A stretch of DNA of 64,000 nucleotides from an uncultured Methylophaga sp. (GCF_947259025.1 NZ_CAMYKO010000004.1:1-64000); one strand, 5' to 3'; counted from the stretch's first letter, positions 17,867-27,420 are shown. Translations and numbers: made by a program. The notes: a model not told the origin generated them from the letters alone.

Positions 17867-18235
17867 ATGGCAGCCTTATTATTCCGACTGGCTCAGGTGC
17901 CGGAAGATGAACATCAGGATATCCGTCAGCTCCTCGATGAGGGCGGCTTTGATATCTATGAGACTTCGGCCGGGCTATTCGGCCTGGGCGTGGCGGCTAT
18001 CTGGTTGCGTGACCGCGATCAGTTATCTCAGGCACAGGCTGTGATTGACGATTATCAAAAGCAGCGCGCAAAGCAAATGCAGGCTGACTACCAGGCCCGT
18101 GTTGCCAGTGGTGAAGAGGCAAGCTTCTGGGAATACAGCATCCATCACCCCTTCCGCCTGCTGGGCGTCATTGCCGTGGTGGCCCTGGTGCTGGCAGTGA
18201 TGCTGCTGCCATTCTGGAAAACCCTGCACCTCTGA
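17867..18235 (+). CDS. DUF6164-like membrane protein, cotranscribed with AOX
   Basis: The 122-aa product has an N-terminal soluble region with a GLFGLGVAAIWLRDRDQLSQA motif resembling the DUF2007-like/ferredoxin-like fold that senses small ligands, a charged helix (about 55-85), and one C-terminal transmembrane helix (about 99-118). It starts 2 bp after aox ends and is followed by a bidirectional terminator. I assign DUF6164 from memory of the family pattern, with moderate certainty. Its function is unknown. Confidence 0.65.
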   Translation: MAALLFRLAQVPEDEHQDIRQLLDEGGFDIYETSAGLFGLGVAAIWLRDRDQLSQAQAVIDDYQKQRAKQMQADYQARVASGEEASFWEYSIHHPFRLLGVIAVVALVLAVMLLPFWKTLHL

Positions 18236-18250
18236 ACCCTCCCCCATACA

Positions 18251-18283
18251 AAAAAGCCCCGACACAATGTGTCGGGGCTTTTT
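18251..18283. terminator. Bidirectional terminator between the AOX operon and groEL
   Basis: AAAAAGCCCCGACAC pairs perfectly with GTGTCGGGGCTTTTT around an AAT loop, with T runs on both strands. It serves the plus-strand AOX/DUF6164 pair and minus-strand groESL. Confidence 0.93.
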
Positions 18284-18307
18284 GTTTCAGAAGGACTGAA
18301 CGGCTGA

Positions 18308-19963
<1,656 letters not shown>

Positions 19964-19990
19964 TTATAAAGCAAATGAATCCAGAAAAGA

Positions 19991-20281
19991 TTAGCCTTCG
20001 ATAACAGCAACGATGTCGTCTTCGCGCATAACCAGCAGCTCTTCACCGTCAGCCTTGACTTCGGTACCGGCATATTTACCGAACAATACTTTGTCACCGA
20101 CTTTAACAGTCAATGCACGAACGTCACCTGAATCGGTTACTTTGCCATCACCAACGGCAACGACTTCACCGCGTGATGGTTTTTCTGCCGCGTTATCGGG
20201 GATAACGATACCGCCAGCACTCATTGTTTCTTCTTCCATGCGACGCACAATCACACGATCATGAAGGGGACGAAGATTCAT
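19991..20281 (-). CDS. groES: Co-chaperonin GroES
   Basis: This is the 10-kDa heptameric lid of GroEL, 96 aa, starting [18 protein letters not shown]. The mobile loop follows ([18 protein letters not shown]), and the end is [11 protein letters not shown] strong SD (GGAGGAAT) precedes the ATG. It is the first gene of groESL. Confidence 0.98.
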   Translation of the reverse strand: MNLRPLHDRVIVRRMEEETMSAGGIVIPDNAAEKPSRGEVVAVGDGKVTDSGDVRALTVKVGDKVLFGKYAGTEVKADGEELLVMREDDIVAVIEG

Positions 20282-20340
20282 CTGTAATTCCTCCGAAAAA
20301 ATGTCTGTTTAGGACCAAGTTGTTTGTTTTGGCTCCCATT

Positions 20341-20368
20341 AAATGGGGGCTGAAAACCCGCTTTCAAG
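20341..20368 (-). promoter_or_regulatory. Sigma32 (RpoH) heat-shock promoter of groESL
   Basis: The minus strand shows -35 CTTGAA (20363-20368) and -10 CCCCATTT (about 20341-20348) with 14 bp between, an excellent match to CTTGAA-N13/14-CCCCAT. No CIRCE inverted repeat (TTAGCACTC) is present, so control is likely by RpoH rather than HrcA. Confidence 0.88.
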
Positions 20369-20401
20369 GGGCTGAGCGAAAATTTTTTTAAGCTTTTTGT
20401 G

Positions 20402-20878
20402 CTATTTGAGGTGTCTGGAATCGTCTTCGTCGACCACTTCACCTTCAATGATGTCGTCATCCTCTGTCGACGACCGATAGGAACGCTGCTGATAAAACCC
20501 GGCTTTGCCACGACCACTGAAAATCATCCGGCTGTTTTTGAGCATCTGTTTAATCAAAGCCTGACGCACCGGCGGTGTCAGCAGTAAGAAGCCCACAGTG
20601 TCAGTGAAAAAGCCCGGCGTCAGTAGCAATGCACCACTAATCAACAGGCACAACCCTTCCAGCATTTCTGTCGCCGGGATTTGCCCCTGCGCCATTGAAG
20701 TCTGTGCCCGGTACAGCGTCTGGAAGCCCTGCAGCCGTAAAAGAAAAGCCCCTATCACTGCGGTGGCCACTACCAGGAAGATCGTCCAGCCAGCCCCTAT
20801 TACCTGTCCAACCTGGATCAGGAAATAGATCTCCACCAGCGGCACTATCAGAAATAAAACAAACAGCAATCGAAACAT
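20402..20878 (-). CDS. fxsA: FxsA family inner-membrane protein
   Basis: FxsA is a cytoplasmic-membrane protein first described in E. coli as suppressing phage T7 exclusion by the F plasmid when overproduced. The 158-aa product has three or four transmembrane segments (about 2-22, 27-48, 75-100) with the LEIYFLIQVGQVIG-type start and LLTPGFFTDTVGFLLLTPP motif. An acidic C-terminal tail follows (EDDDIIEGEVVDEDD). Its position just upstream of groESL is conserved in gammaproteobacteria. Confidence 0.92.
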   Translation of the reverse strand: MFRLLFVLFLIVPLVEIYFLIQVGQVIGAGWTIFLVVATAVIGAFLLRLQGFQTLYRAQTSMAQGQIPATEMLEGLCLLISGALLLTPGFFTDTVGFLLLTPPVRQALIKQMLKNSRMIFSGRGKAGFYQQRSYRSSTEDDDIIEGEVVDEDDSRHLK

Positions 20879-20909
20879 AAGCTTTTCCAGTTCCTGGGTG
20901 TAATAGATG

Positions 20910-20937
20910 ACATTGGGACGACAAGGCTTTTTTCAAG
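20910..20937 (-). promoter_or_regulatory. Sigma32-like promoter upstream of fxsA
   Basis: On the minus strand -35 CTTGAA (20932-20937) and -10 CCCAATGT (20910-20917) are separated by 14 bp, the same geometry as the groESL promoter. It lies 31 bp before the fxsA ATG, so fxsA is probably heat-inducible, and read-through into groESL is possible. Confidence 0.72.
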
Positions 20938-20988
20938 TCCAGCGCGAATTTGTTGCACAGATACAACAAAAAATGTCGTTTTGTCGCA

Positions 20989-21017
20989 TTGTCATCAAAC
21001 TGTCATGGTTTTTTCAT
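20989..21017 (+). promoter_or_regulatory. Triple Pho box upstream of the phosphate porin
   Basis: Three 7-bp direct repeats, TTGTCAT, CTGTCAT and TTTTCAT, are spaced by 4 bp (CAAA, GGTT), giving an 11-bp period. This matches the PhoB box consensus CTGTCAT-N4-CTGTCAT with one extra half-site. It ends 81 bp before the porin start codon. PhoB would activate the porin under phosphate limitation. Confidence 0.85.
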
Positions 21018-21098
21018 CAGCGTGAAATATTTCGGGCATAAGGTGTGCGGGACTTCGGCATTGGACCGGATTTAAAAACCAACCAAGAGGATAGTCCC

Positions 21099-22490
21099 TT
21101 GAAACTCAAATCAACATCTCTTTTAATCGCAGGTGCGTTGTTTGGTGCAGCAGTCATGCCAGCACAAGCTAACAACGATGCCATGATGGATCTGCTGGAA
21201 GTGCTGCGTGACAAAGGCACCATCAGCTCTCAGGATTACGACTTGCTGAAAAATGCCGCGGCAGCGGACAAAGAAGCCAGCGAAGAAGTCGCTAACAAAG
21301 TTAATAAAGTTGAGAAAGAAGCGGTTTCAGTCAGTCTGAAAAAAGGCGCGATGAAGCTTGAATCCGGCGACGGCGCATTCAAGGCACAGGTCGGCGGTCG
21401 TGTGATGGCTGACTACGCCTGGATCGATGATGATGATCGCGCAGAACGTATTGGCGATGCCAGTGGTGACGGTTCTGAACTGCGTCGTGCCCGCCTGTTC
21501 ATGAAAGGCACTGTTTTCAACGACTGGAAATACAAAATGCAGGTCGGTTTCGCCGGTGACGAAGTCGAAATCAAAGACGCTTATATTGGTTACACCGGTT
21601 TCGATGCCGTTGACTTCACACTGGGTAACCACAAAATGCCTTTCAGCCTGGAAGAGCAAACCAGTTCTAAATACATCACCTTTATGGAACGCAGCCTGAC
21701 CAACGACATTTTCTCTCCCGGTCGTCAAAATGGTCTGAGCGCTGCCACCAACGGTGATAACTGGTCTTTGAAAGGTGCGGTACATATGGACGGTATCGAC
21801 AACAACAACGAAGACAAAGATGAAGATTACGGCTACGGTGCCCGTGCTCACTTCGCACCACTGGTTGACGGCAGCAACGCCATTCACCTGGGTGTGTCAT
21901 GGCACCACCAGGAATATGAAGAAGAAGGTCTGAACAACGGCACACACGGTGACCAGCGTTTCCGTGCCCGCCCTGAAATTCACACTGTGGATACACGCCC
22001 TTACCTGACAAACATTGATGGCGTTGAAGATGACGATACCATCGGTCTTGAAGCAGCTGGCGTGTTTGGTCCTTTCTCTTTGCAAGCTGAATACTTTGAC
22101 AAGAGCATCAATACTGAAACTGATGATGTCGATTTTGACGGCTGGTATGTCTACGGTAGCTTCTTCCTGACTGGTGAATCACGTGCCTATGAGGCAGACG
22201 CTGGCGAATTCGGCCGTGTTTCTCCGAAGAGCACTGTGGGTAACGGTGGCTACGGTGCCTGGGAACTGGCACTGCGCTACTCTGAAATTGACCTGTACGA
22301 CTCAAGCTCAGCGGCTGTGACTGATGCCGGTGAAAAAGGCGATATCTTTACCATTGGTCTGAACTGGTACGCCACACGCAACATCCGTGTGATGGCGAAC
22401 TATATCGATGCCACTGTTGAATACCCGGGTCAGGGTATTTCTGATGAAGACATCAAAGCCTTCCAGCTGCGTGGTCAAATTGACTTCTAA
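21099..22490 (+). CDS. Phosphate-selective porin, OprP/OprO family
   Basis: This is an outer-membrane anion channel for phosphate or polyphosphate uptake. The mature part contains the OprP-type core (VGGRVMADYAWID, ELRRARLFMKGTVFNDWKYKMQ, GNHKMPFSLEEQTSSKYITFMERSL) and ends in the outer-membrane signature GQIDF with C-terminal Phe. A signal peptide ends at MPAQA, followed by a short coiled coil (about 25-65). I place the start at the TTG at 21099: it has a good SD (AGAGGA, 8 bp away), and it gives a normal signal peptide, MKLKSTSLLIAGALFGAAV. The upstream ATG would add 18 charged residues. Length is 463 aa. It is controlled by the Pho box upstream. Confidence 0.93.
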   Translation: MKLKSTSLLIAGALFGAAVMPAQANNDAMMDLLEVLRDKGTISSQDYDLLKNAAAADKEASEEVANKVNKVEKEAVSVSLKKGAMKLESGDGAFKAQVGGRVMADYAWIDDDDRAERIGDASGDGSELRRARLFMKGTVFNDWKYKMQVGFAGDEVEIKDAYIGYTGFDAVDFTLGNHKMPFSLEEQTSSKYITFMERSLTNDIFSPGRQNGLSAATNGDNWSLKGAVHMDGIDNNNEDKDEDYGYGARAHFAPLVDGSNAIHLGVSWHHQEYEEEGLNNGTHGDQRFRARPEIHTVDTRPYLTNIDGVEDDDTIGLEAAGVFGPFSLQAEYFDKSINTETDDVDFDGWYVYGSFFLTGESRAYEADAGEFGRVSPKSTVGNGGYGAWELALRYSEIDLYDSSSAAVTDAGEKGDIFTIGLNWYATRNIRVMANYIDATVEYPGQGISDEDIKAFQLRGQIDF

Positions 22491-22518
22491 GCTAAAGCAC
22501 TGAATTGATGTCAGTCTT

Positions 22519-22555
22519 AAAAAGCCCCGCTTAATCTTTTAAGTGGGGCTTTTTT
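22519..22555 (+). terminator. Intrinsic terminator inside the porin/propeller operon
   Basis: AAAAAGCCCCGCTT pairs with AAGTGGGGCTTTTT (14 bp, one G-U) around an eight-base loop and runs into six T. It ends 15 bp before the next start codon. Expression of the downstream gene therefore needs read-through or its own promoter, which suggests the porin is made in excess over the propeller protein. Confidence 0.9.
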
Positions 22556-22570
22556 ATGGAGAAAAAATTA

Positions 22571-24082
22571 ATGAAAATGATGTATCAAACTTTGCTTGCC
22601 ACTATGGCACTGAGCGTCAGTGTCAATGCATCGGCTTTGGATACTGTTGAATTGCTGGATGTGATCCAGACCGGCAACAAGAAAGGCGATGAGATCGTCT
22701 CTGTGCAAAGCAGCAGCAAGCAGCTTGCCGTCTCTAACAGTAAGAAAGGCAGCGTCGATATTTATTCCATTGCCAACCCCGGTCAACCTGTCAAACAACA
22801 CAGCCATGCACTGTCACTAACTGACGGCGAGCAATTAACTTCTGTCGCCATGCACCCGGAATATTCCTATTTTCTGGCTGCGATTCAGGCTACAGGTGCC
22901 ACTGCCGCAGGTCGTGTTCAGTTTCATGACATTGACTCGGGTACATTGCTGGCCAGCTTGCCAACCGGCATAGGCCCGGACGCCGTGGTGATTGATCCCA
23001 CCGGCCGTTATGCGATGTTACCCAATGAAGCTGAAGCCTTTATCTACCACCCGGAAGATGAAACTTTCAGTTCTCCTGAAGGCTCTCTGACTCTGCTTAA
23101 GCTGGCACAGACAGCGCAGCAGAGTGAAGCCGTACAAATTGCATTGCCAGACCTGACCGGTAAAGCCGGGTTTGTCAGTGCGGCTGACAAGCGTTTTATT
23201 GAGCGTGAAATTGACTGGAATGGTGATGGCAAAATCACTGAAGAAGATGTCGATCTGGACAACAACGGTACGATTAGCGAAAACAAAATGACTGTGGGCA
23301 CATTCCGCGGAGAGCCGGTCAGAGTGGAAGAGGAAGACGGAGAGCTTTTCCTGTTTCCATTATTCGATAATCAACCTGATGTGCTTGAGCCTGAATACCC
23401 GGCCTTTTCGCCTGATGGCTCAACAGTCTGGGTAAGCCTGCAGGAGAACAATGGCATGCTCGTAGTAGATACTGAGTCAGCCACTATCATCGACAGCTTT
23501 GGCCTGGGCACCACAACCCATCCGGCCGATCTGGACGACAACCAGAATGTTGATTTCAGCGAGACTCTGACCGCCCTGAGAGAGCCCGATGGCATTGCCA
23601 TCAGTAAAAGTGGTCGTTTCCTGCTGACCGCTGATGAAGGCGATACCGATCCCAAGGCCTCTAAAACTAAAAAAGGTCCGGCAGGTGGTGGCAGAACCAT
23701 CAGTGTATTTGATGCCGGCAATGGTGAGTTTATTGCTGATACCGGCAATCAGATTGATCTGATGGCACATAATAAAGGCATTTACCCGGAGTCGCGCAGT
23801 GACAATAAAGGCTCCGAACCGGAAATGCTGATCAGCTTTACCGACATGGGTATCGACTATGCGGCAATTGGTCTGGAGAGAGCGAATGCGCTGGCATTGT
23901 TATCCCTGCAAAACCCTCAGCAGCCCGTCATTCTGGATATTACTGCGATCAATGCTGATGCAGAAGATGGAAAGGTGGCCCCAGAGGGTGTGGCCTACTA
24001 TCAGGACAAAGACAGTGGGTCGCATTATATATACACCGCCAATGAAAAAGACGGCACACTGGCCGTATTTCAATTACGTTAA
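22571..24082 (+). CDS. Secreted choice-of-anchor I beta-propeller protein with EF-hand loops
   Basis: The 503-aa product has a signal peptide (MKMMYQTLLATMALSVSVNASA) and repeated propeller-like strands (VAMHPEYSYFLA, VVIDPTGRYAML, PAFSPDGSTVWVS, IAISKSGRFLLTADEGD). It ends with the GVAYYQDKDSGSHYIYTANEKDGTLAVFQL signature of choice-of-anchor I proteins, often linked to alkaline phosphatase or 5'-nucleotidase modules. Three EF-hand-type calcium loops are visible: DWNGDGKITEED (215-226), DLDNNGTISENK (228-239, incomplete) and DLDDNQNVDFSE (320-331). I chose the ATG at 22571 because GGAG lies 9 bp before it; an ATG at 22556 abuts the terminator. Its position after the porin suggests a phosphate-starvation role. 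Confidence 0.8.
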   Translation: MKMMYQTLLATMALSVSVNASALDTVELLDVIQTGNKKGDEIVSVQSSSKQLAVSNSKKGSVDIYSIANPGQPVKQHSHALSLTDGEQLTSVAMHPEYSYFLAAIQATGATAAGRVQFHDIDSGTLLASLPTGIGPDAVVIDPTGRYAMLPNEAEAFIYHPEDETFSSPEGSLTLLKLAQTAQQSEAVQIALPDLTGKAGFVSAADKRFIEREIDWNGDGKITEEDVDLDNNGTISENKMTVGTFRGEPVRVEEEDGELFLFPLFDNQPDVLEPEYPAFSPDGSTVWVSLQENNGMLVVDTESATIIDSFGLGTTTHPADLDDNQNVDFSETLTALREPDGIAISKSGRFLLTADEGDTDPKASKTKKGPAGGGRTISVFDAGNGEFIADTGNQIDLMAHNKGIYPESRSDNKGSEPEMLISFTDMGIDYAAIGLERANALALLSLQNPQQPVILDITAINADAEDGKVAPEGVAYYQDKDSGSHYIYTANEKDGTLAVFQLR

Positions 24083-24093
24083 AAGCCACAGTA

Positions 24094-24126
24094 GCTCAGT
24101 CTCTGCCTGGCAGGGACTGAGCTTTA
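24094..24126 (+). terminator. Terminator after the propeller gene
   Basis: GCTCAGTCTCTGC pairs with GCAGGGACTGAGC (13 bp, one G-U) around a CTG loop, followed by TTTACTAA. The T run is short, so efficiency may be moderate. Confidence 0.7.
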
Positions 24127-24305
24127 CTAAACTCGAAACAGCTTAAGAATTCATCGAATGGTAATAATTCACATATATGATGTGTATTGAGTTTATTCAG
24201 CAACCTGCCGGTTTATAGGCACAGACGCTCAAGACAGCCGGCTTACTGAGATTACTCATCTCTCGTGGTGACTTATCCTGCCTCTCCGGGGGCAGGATTT
24301 TTTTT
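24127..24305 (+). ncRNA. Putative structured leader or small RNA ending in an intrinsic terminator
   Basis: The gap between the propeller gene and the EAL/GGDEF gene holds several inverted segments: GCCGG near 24207 with CCGGC near 24237, TGAG-ATTA-CTCA near 24247, and others. It closes with a clear intrinsic terminator. It is either a 5' leader that attenuates the downstream gene or a separate RNA of roughly 130-150 nt. Parts (GACGCTCAAG, AGCCGGCTTAC) resemble c-di-GMP-I riboswitch motifs, but a required helix seems missing. The promoter was not found with confidence. Confidence 0.4.
24275..24305 (+). terminator. Intrinsic terminator immediately before the EAL/GGDEF start
   Basis: ATCCTGCC pairs with GGCAGGAT around a small loop (the stem may extend through TC/GG), followed by a run of eight T. 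It ends only 14 bp before the start codon of the next gene, which has a weak ribosome binding site. Such placement fits conditional read-through. Confidence 0.88.
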
Positions 24306-24319
24306 GGTAGCGGCTCAGT

Positions 24320-26143
24320 ATGACACAAGAAGAACTTCGCCATTTTCACTCACTGGAAGAGATTCTCAGTCAAGGGACTTTGACACCACTGTTTCAACCG
24401 ATAGTCTCGCTACAACAACAGCAGATTCTGGGTTATGAAGCTCTGATTCGTGGTCCTTCCGACAGTCCGCTGCACTCTCCTATCAACCTGTTCAACACGG
24501 CCCACCGCCATGGCCGCCTGGCCGATCTGGATTTGTTATGTCGTGAGACGGTGATCCGCCGTTTCGGTGAGTTAGGGCTGAACCACACCCTGTTCATCAA
24601 CACCTCTCCGGCTGCATTGCTGACAGAGGGTTACCCGCATGGCCTGACCCTTAAGTATCTGCAACAGGCGGGGCTATCACCACAACAGGTGGTCATTGAA
24701 CTGACCGAGCAACATCCAATTGATGACTATGAGCTGATGCGCGATGCCACCCGCCATTACCGCGACATGGGCTTTTCCATCGCCATTGATGACCTGGGCG
24801 CGGGGTACTCGGGCCTCAGAACCTGGTCTGAACTCAAGCCTGATTATGTCAAGCTGGATAGGCATTTTATGCAGAATATCCACGACGATCGACAAAAACG
24901 CCATTTCGTTCAATCAATGATTGATATTGCCCGTAGCATTGGCTGTAAGGTCATTGGTGAGGGCGTCGAGGTGCGTCAGGAGTATCTGGCGGCACAGAGC
25001 CTCGATTTGCAATTTGTGCAGGGTTATTATTTCGGTCGCCCGACCCGTCACCCACAAGCCAGCCTTGATCCAAATCTGTTCAGTCAACGTCAACAAAACA
25101 GCCTATTACAGGCCGGCAGACCCAGAAAAAATACCCTGGTGGGCAGCCTGCTCAATGAACTGGCACCGCTGCGCTGTAACGACAGTGTCGAGCAGGCGGC
25201 AGAACGCTTTCAGCGACAATTGAAACTCACTGCTTTGCCCGTGGTGGACAACACCAATCGAGTCAAAGGCATGCTCTGGCGGGATGAATTCATGACGCTG
25301 TATGCCAGCCGTTTTGGCCGGGAATTATATGGCCGTAAATCGGTAGAGACATTTATCGATACCACGCCCGTTGTCGTAGAAACCAGTCAGTCTCTGAAAA
25401 ATCTGAGTTACTACCTGACCAGTCAGCAGTCAGAGCAACAGCACAGCGTTTTTATCATCACCGAAGAACAACGCTATCGCGGGGTAGGCAGCCTAATCGA
25501 CCTTTTACGACAGATCACCGATATGCAAATCACCATGGCCCGCCATGCCAACCCGCTGACCGGCCTGCCAGGCAATGTGCCGCTGAGCGAGCAGACCCGG
25601 GATGTGTTGGAACAGCAACGGGATGTCACCGCCTGTTATATCGACCTGGATAATTTCAAGCCTTATAACGATATTTACGGCTACGGCAAGGGCGACCAGG
25701 TGATCCACCACACTGCCAAAATCCTTCGTGAGCACATCAATAACGATATTGATTTTATCGGCCATGTCGGCGGCGATGATTTTATTATTCTGTTCGAAAG
25801 CCCTGACTGGCGTCAGCGCTGTGAAGCCATCCTCGACGCGTTTCAGCAAGTTCAGCCGCAGTTATATAATCATCGACATATGCAGCAGCAAGGCATTCAC
25901 GCCATGGACCGGCACGGGCGAGAGATGTTTTACCCTCTGATAAGCCTGTCGATTGGCGCGGTAAGGTTCAGGGATTTCGCCGGCATTCTGGTTGAGAGTG
26001 AGTTGGCGGAGTGTGCTACTAAAGCCAAATCAATGGCAAAACAGATAAATGGCAACAGTCTCTACCTGCTGGGTAAACAGCAGTGTGAATGCAATGAAAA
26101 TCTCGTTTCGCCTCGCCTGATGGCTAGTAATAATCAGGCCTAG
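24320..26143 (+). CDS. EAL-CBS-GGDEF c-di-GMP signalling protein
   Basis: The 607-aa protein combines an N-terminal EAL phosphodiesterase domain (about 10-255), a CBS-pair-like sensory region (about 270-400) and a C-terminal GGDEF domain (about 415-590). The EAL part keeps active residues: YEALIRG, the Glu in IELTEQ, DDLGAGYSG, KLDRHFM and GEGVE. The GGDEF signature is VGGDDF with the upstream DLDNFKPYND and GDQVI motifs, so cyclase activity is plausible. The EAL-CBS-GGDEF order matches regulators such as FimX-like or CBS-containing phosphodiesterases. It has no transmembrane helix, so it acts in the cytoplasm. It converges with arsC, with a 4-bp 3' overlap. Expression may be attenuated by the terminator just upstream. 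Confidence 0.9.
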   Translation: MTQEELRHFHSLEEILSQGTLTPLFQPIVSLQQQQILGYEALIRGPSDSPLHSPINLFNTAHRHGRLADLDLLCRETVIRRFGELGLNHTLFINTSPAALLTEGYPHGLTLKYLQQAGLSPQQVVIELTEQHPIDDYELMRDATRHYRDMGFSIAIDDLGAGYSGLRTWSELKPDYVKLDRHFMQNIHDDRQKRHFVQSMIDIARSIGCKVIGEGVEVRQEYLAAQSLDLQFVQGYYFGRPTRHPQASLDPNLFSQRQQNSLLQAGRPRKNTLVGSLLNELAPLRCNDSVEQAAERFQRQLKLTALPVVDNTNRVKGMLWRDEFMTLYASRFGRELYGRKSVETFIDTTPVVVETSQSLKNLSYYLTSQQSEQQHSVFIITEEQRYRGVGSLIDLLRQITDMQITMARHANPLTGLPGNVPLSEQTRDVLEQQRDVTACYIDLDNFKPYNDIYGYGKGDQVIHHTAKILREHINNDIDFIGHVGGDDFIILFESPDWRQRCEAILDAFQQVQPQLYNHRHMQQQGIHAMDRHGREMFYPLISLSIGAVRFRDFAGILVESELAECATKAKSMAKQINGNSLYLLGKQQCECNENLVSPRLMASNNQA

Positions 26144-26574
26144 ATTGCGGCTTCCAGCGCAACTTGTTCCAATACGAACTCAACCCGTTGCCGGACTTTC
26201 TCACGGCTTTCCCGAAACTCTTCCAGCAACTGTGGCTCACTGCCGCGCATTTTGGCCGGATCCGGCAATGGCAGATGCACCTTGATGGTATGTGGGCTCA
26301 GCAGCGGGCATTGTTCTTCTGCATTGTCACATAGGGTCACCAGCAAATCGGCCCACTCCAGCATTTCTCCGTTAACCTTGATGGACTGCTGACGGGAAAT
26401 ATCAATGCCGACTTCCGACATCACCCGAATGGCATGGGCATTCTGACCATGTGCCTCGATACCGGCTGATTTGATTTCCACATTGTCACCGGCCAGGGCC
26501 CTGGCCCAGCCTTCTGCCATTTGTGAACGGCAGGCATTGCCGGTGCATAAAAACATGACTCTTAACGTTTCCAT
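26140..26574 (-). CDS. arsC: Arsenate reductase, thioredoxin-coupled (LMW phosphatase type)
   Basis: This enzyme reduces arsenate to arsenite. The 144-aa product has the P-loop CTGNACRS (C10 to R16) and the redox pair C82 and C89 (LCDNAEEQC), at the same numbering as thioredoxin-dependent S. aureus ArsC. The Asp in LPDPAK is the general acid. I chose the ATG at 26574 (SD AAGG 8 bp upstream); the longer frame adds 38 residues with no similarity. No ars regulator or efflux gene is nearby, so its regulation is unclear. A related protein tyrosine phosphatase is the alternative, but all three cysteines argue for ArsC. Confidence 0.9.
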   Translation of the reverse strand: METLRVMFLCTGNACRSQMAEGWARALAGDNVEIKSAGIEAHGQNAHAIRVMSEVGIDISRQQSIKVNGEMLEWADLLVTLCDNAEEQCPLLSPHTIKVHLPLPDPAKMRGSEPQLLEEFRESREKVRQRVEFVLEQVALEAAI

Positions 26575-26740
26575 TTTCTTTACCTTATTTATCGGTGGGG
26601 GCGACCATACCAGCGCTTTGTGACAAGCCGATGAATCCAAAGGTTTTGCCGACTTAATCGCAGAATCATCAAGGCAACTTGAAGCCAACTGACCGGCATC
26701 TGCTAAAATGCGGGTTTTAAATTAAATAAAGCCAAGCACC

Positions 26741-27415
26741 GTGAAAAAAATCTTCAGTTGCACTCTGCTCATCGCTGCTCTTTGCCTGCCAGCCCTCAGC
26801 CAGGCGCAAACAACGCGTTATGTTTCCGACGAACTGGAAATCACCATGCGTAACGGCCAGGGCATCAAGTTCGGCATCAAGAAAATGCTGCAGTCCGGCA
26901 CCCAGCTTCAGGTGCTGGAAACCGACCCCGCCGGTTACTCCAAGGTCCGGACCCCGGAAGGTGCTGAAGGCTGGGTCTTAACCCGTTATCTGAGCAACAG
27001 CCCCAGCGCCCGTAATCAACTGGAATCCAGCAAGCAGCGAGTGGCAAACCTGGAGCTGGAAATCAGCAAATACAAAGAGGAAATTGCCTCGCTGAGTAAC
27101 CAGAACTCCGATGTTGATTCCAAGAACCTGACCCTGCGCGAGAAATCACAGCGCTTGAGCAAGGAGTTGGATGATCTGCGTCGTACCGCTTCCAACGCTG
27201 TAGCACTGGAAAACGAAAACCGCCAGCTCAAAGAGAAACTGCAACAAATCGACCACGAAAATCAGTCTTTGGTGATCGAAAACAACGCGCTTAAAGACAA
27301 CAGCACCCGTAACTGGTTCCTGGTCGGCGCAGCGGTATTGTTCTCCGGGATCTTACTGGGCCTGATTCTGCCCAGACTGCGCATTCGCAAGAAAGACAGC
27401 TGGGGTAGCCTCTAA
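26741..27415 (+). CDS. ygiM: SH3-domain membrane protein, TIGR04211/YgiM family
   Basis: The 224-aa product has a signal peptide (to AQA, about residue 23), a bacterial SH3 domain (about 25-85; RYVSDELEITMRNGQGIKFGI through EGWVLTRYLS), a coiled coil (about 92-190), and a C-terminal transmembrane helix (about 196-214) with a basic cytoplasmic end. This is the E. coli YgiM layout. The start is GTG at 26741. The function of the family is not established; the SH3b domain suggests cell-wall binding. Confidence 0.88.
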   Translation: MKKIFSCTLLIAALCLPALSQAQTTRYVSDELEITMRNGQGIKFGIKKMLQSGTQLQVLETDPAGYSKVRTPEGAEGWVLTRYLSNSPSARNQLESSKQRVANLELEISKYKEEIASLSNQNSDVDSKNLTLREKSQRLSKELDDLRRTASNAVALENENRQLKEKLQQIDHENQSLVIENNALKDNSTRNWFLVGAAVLFSGILLGLILPRLRIRKKDSWGSL

Positions 27416-27420
27416 TCAGA

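Noticed and set aside
24180-24270. Resemblance to the c-di-GMP-I (GEMM) riboswitch upstream of the EAL/GGDEF gene
   Set aside because: Fragments such as GACGC and AGCCGG.TTAC are present, but the tetraloop helix and its receptor are not in the right order, and the space for the second helix is too short. Kept only as an untyped leader.
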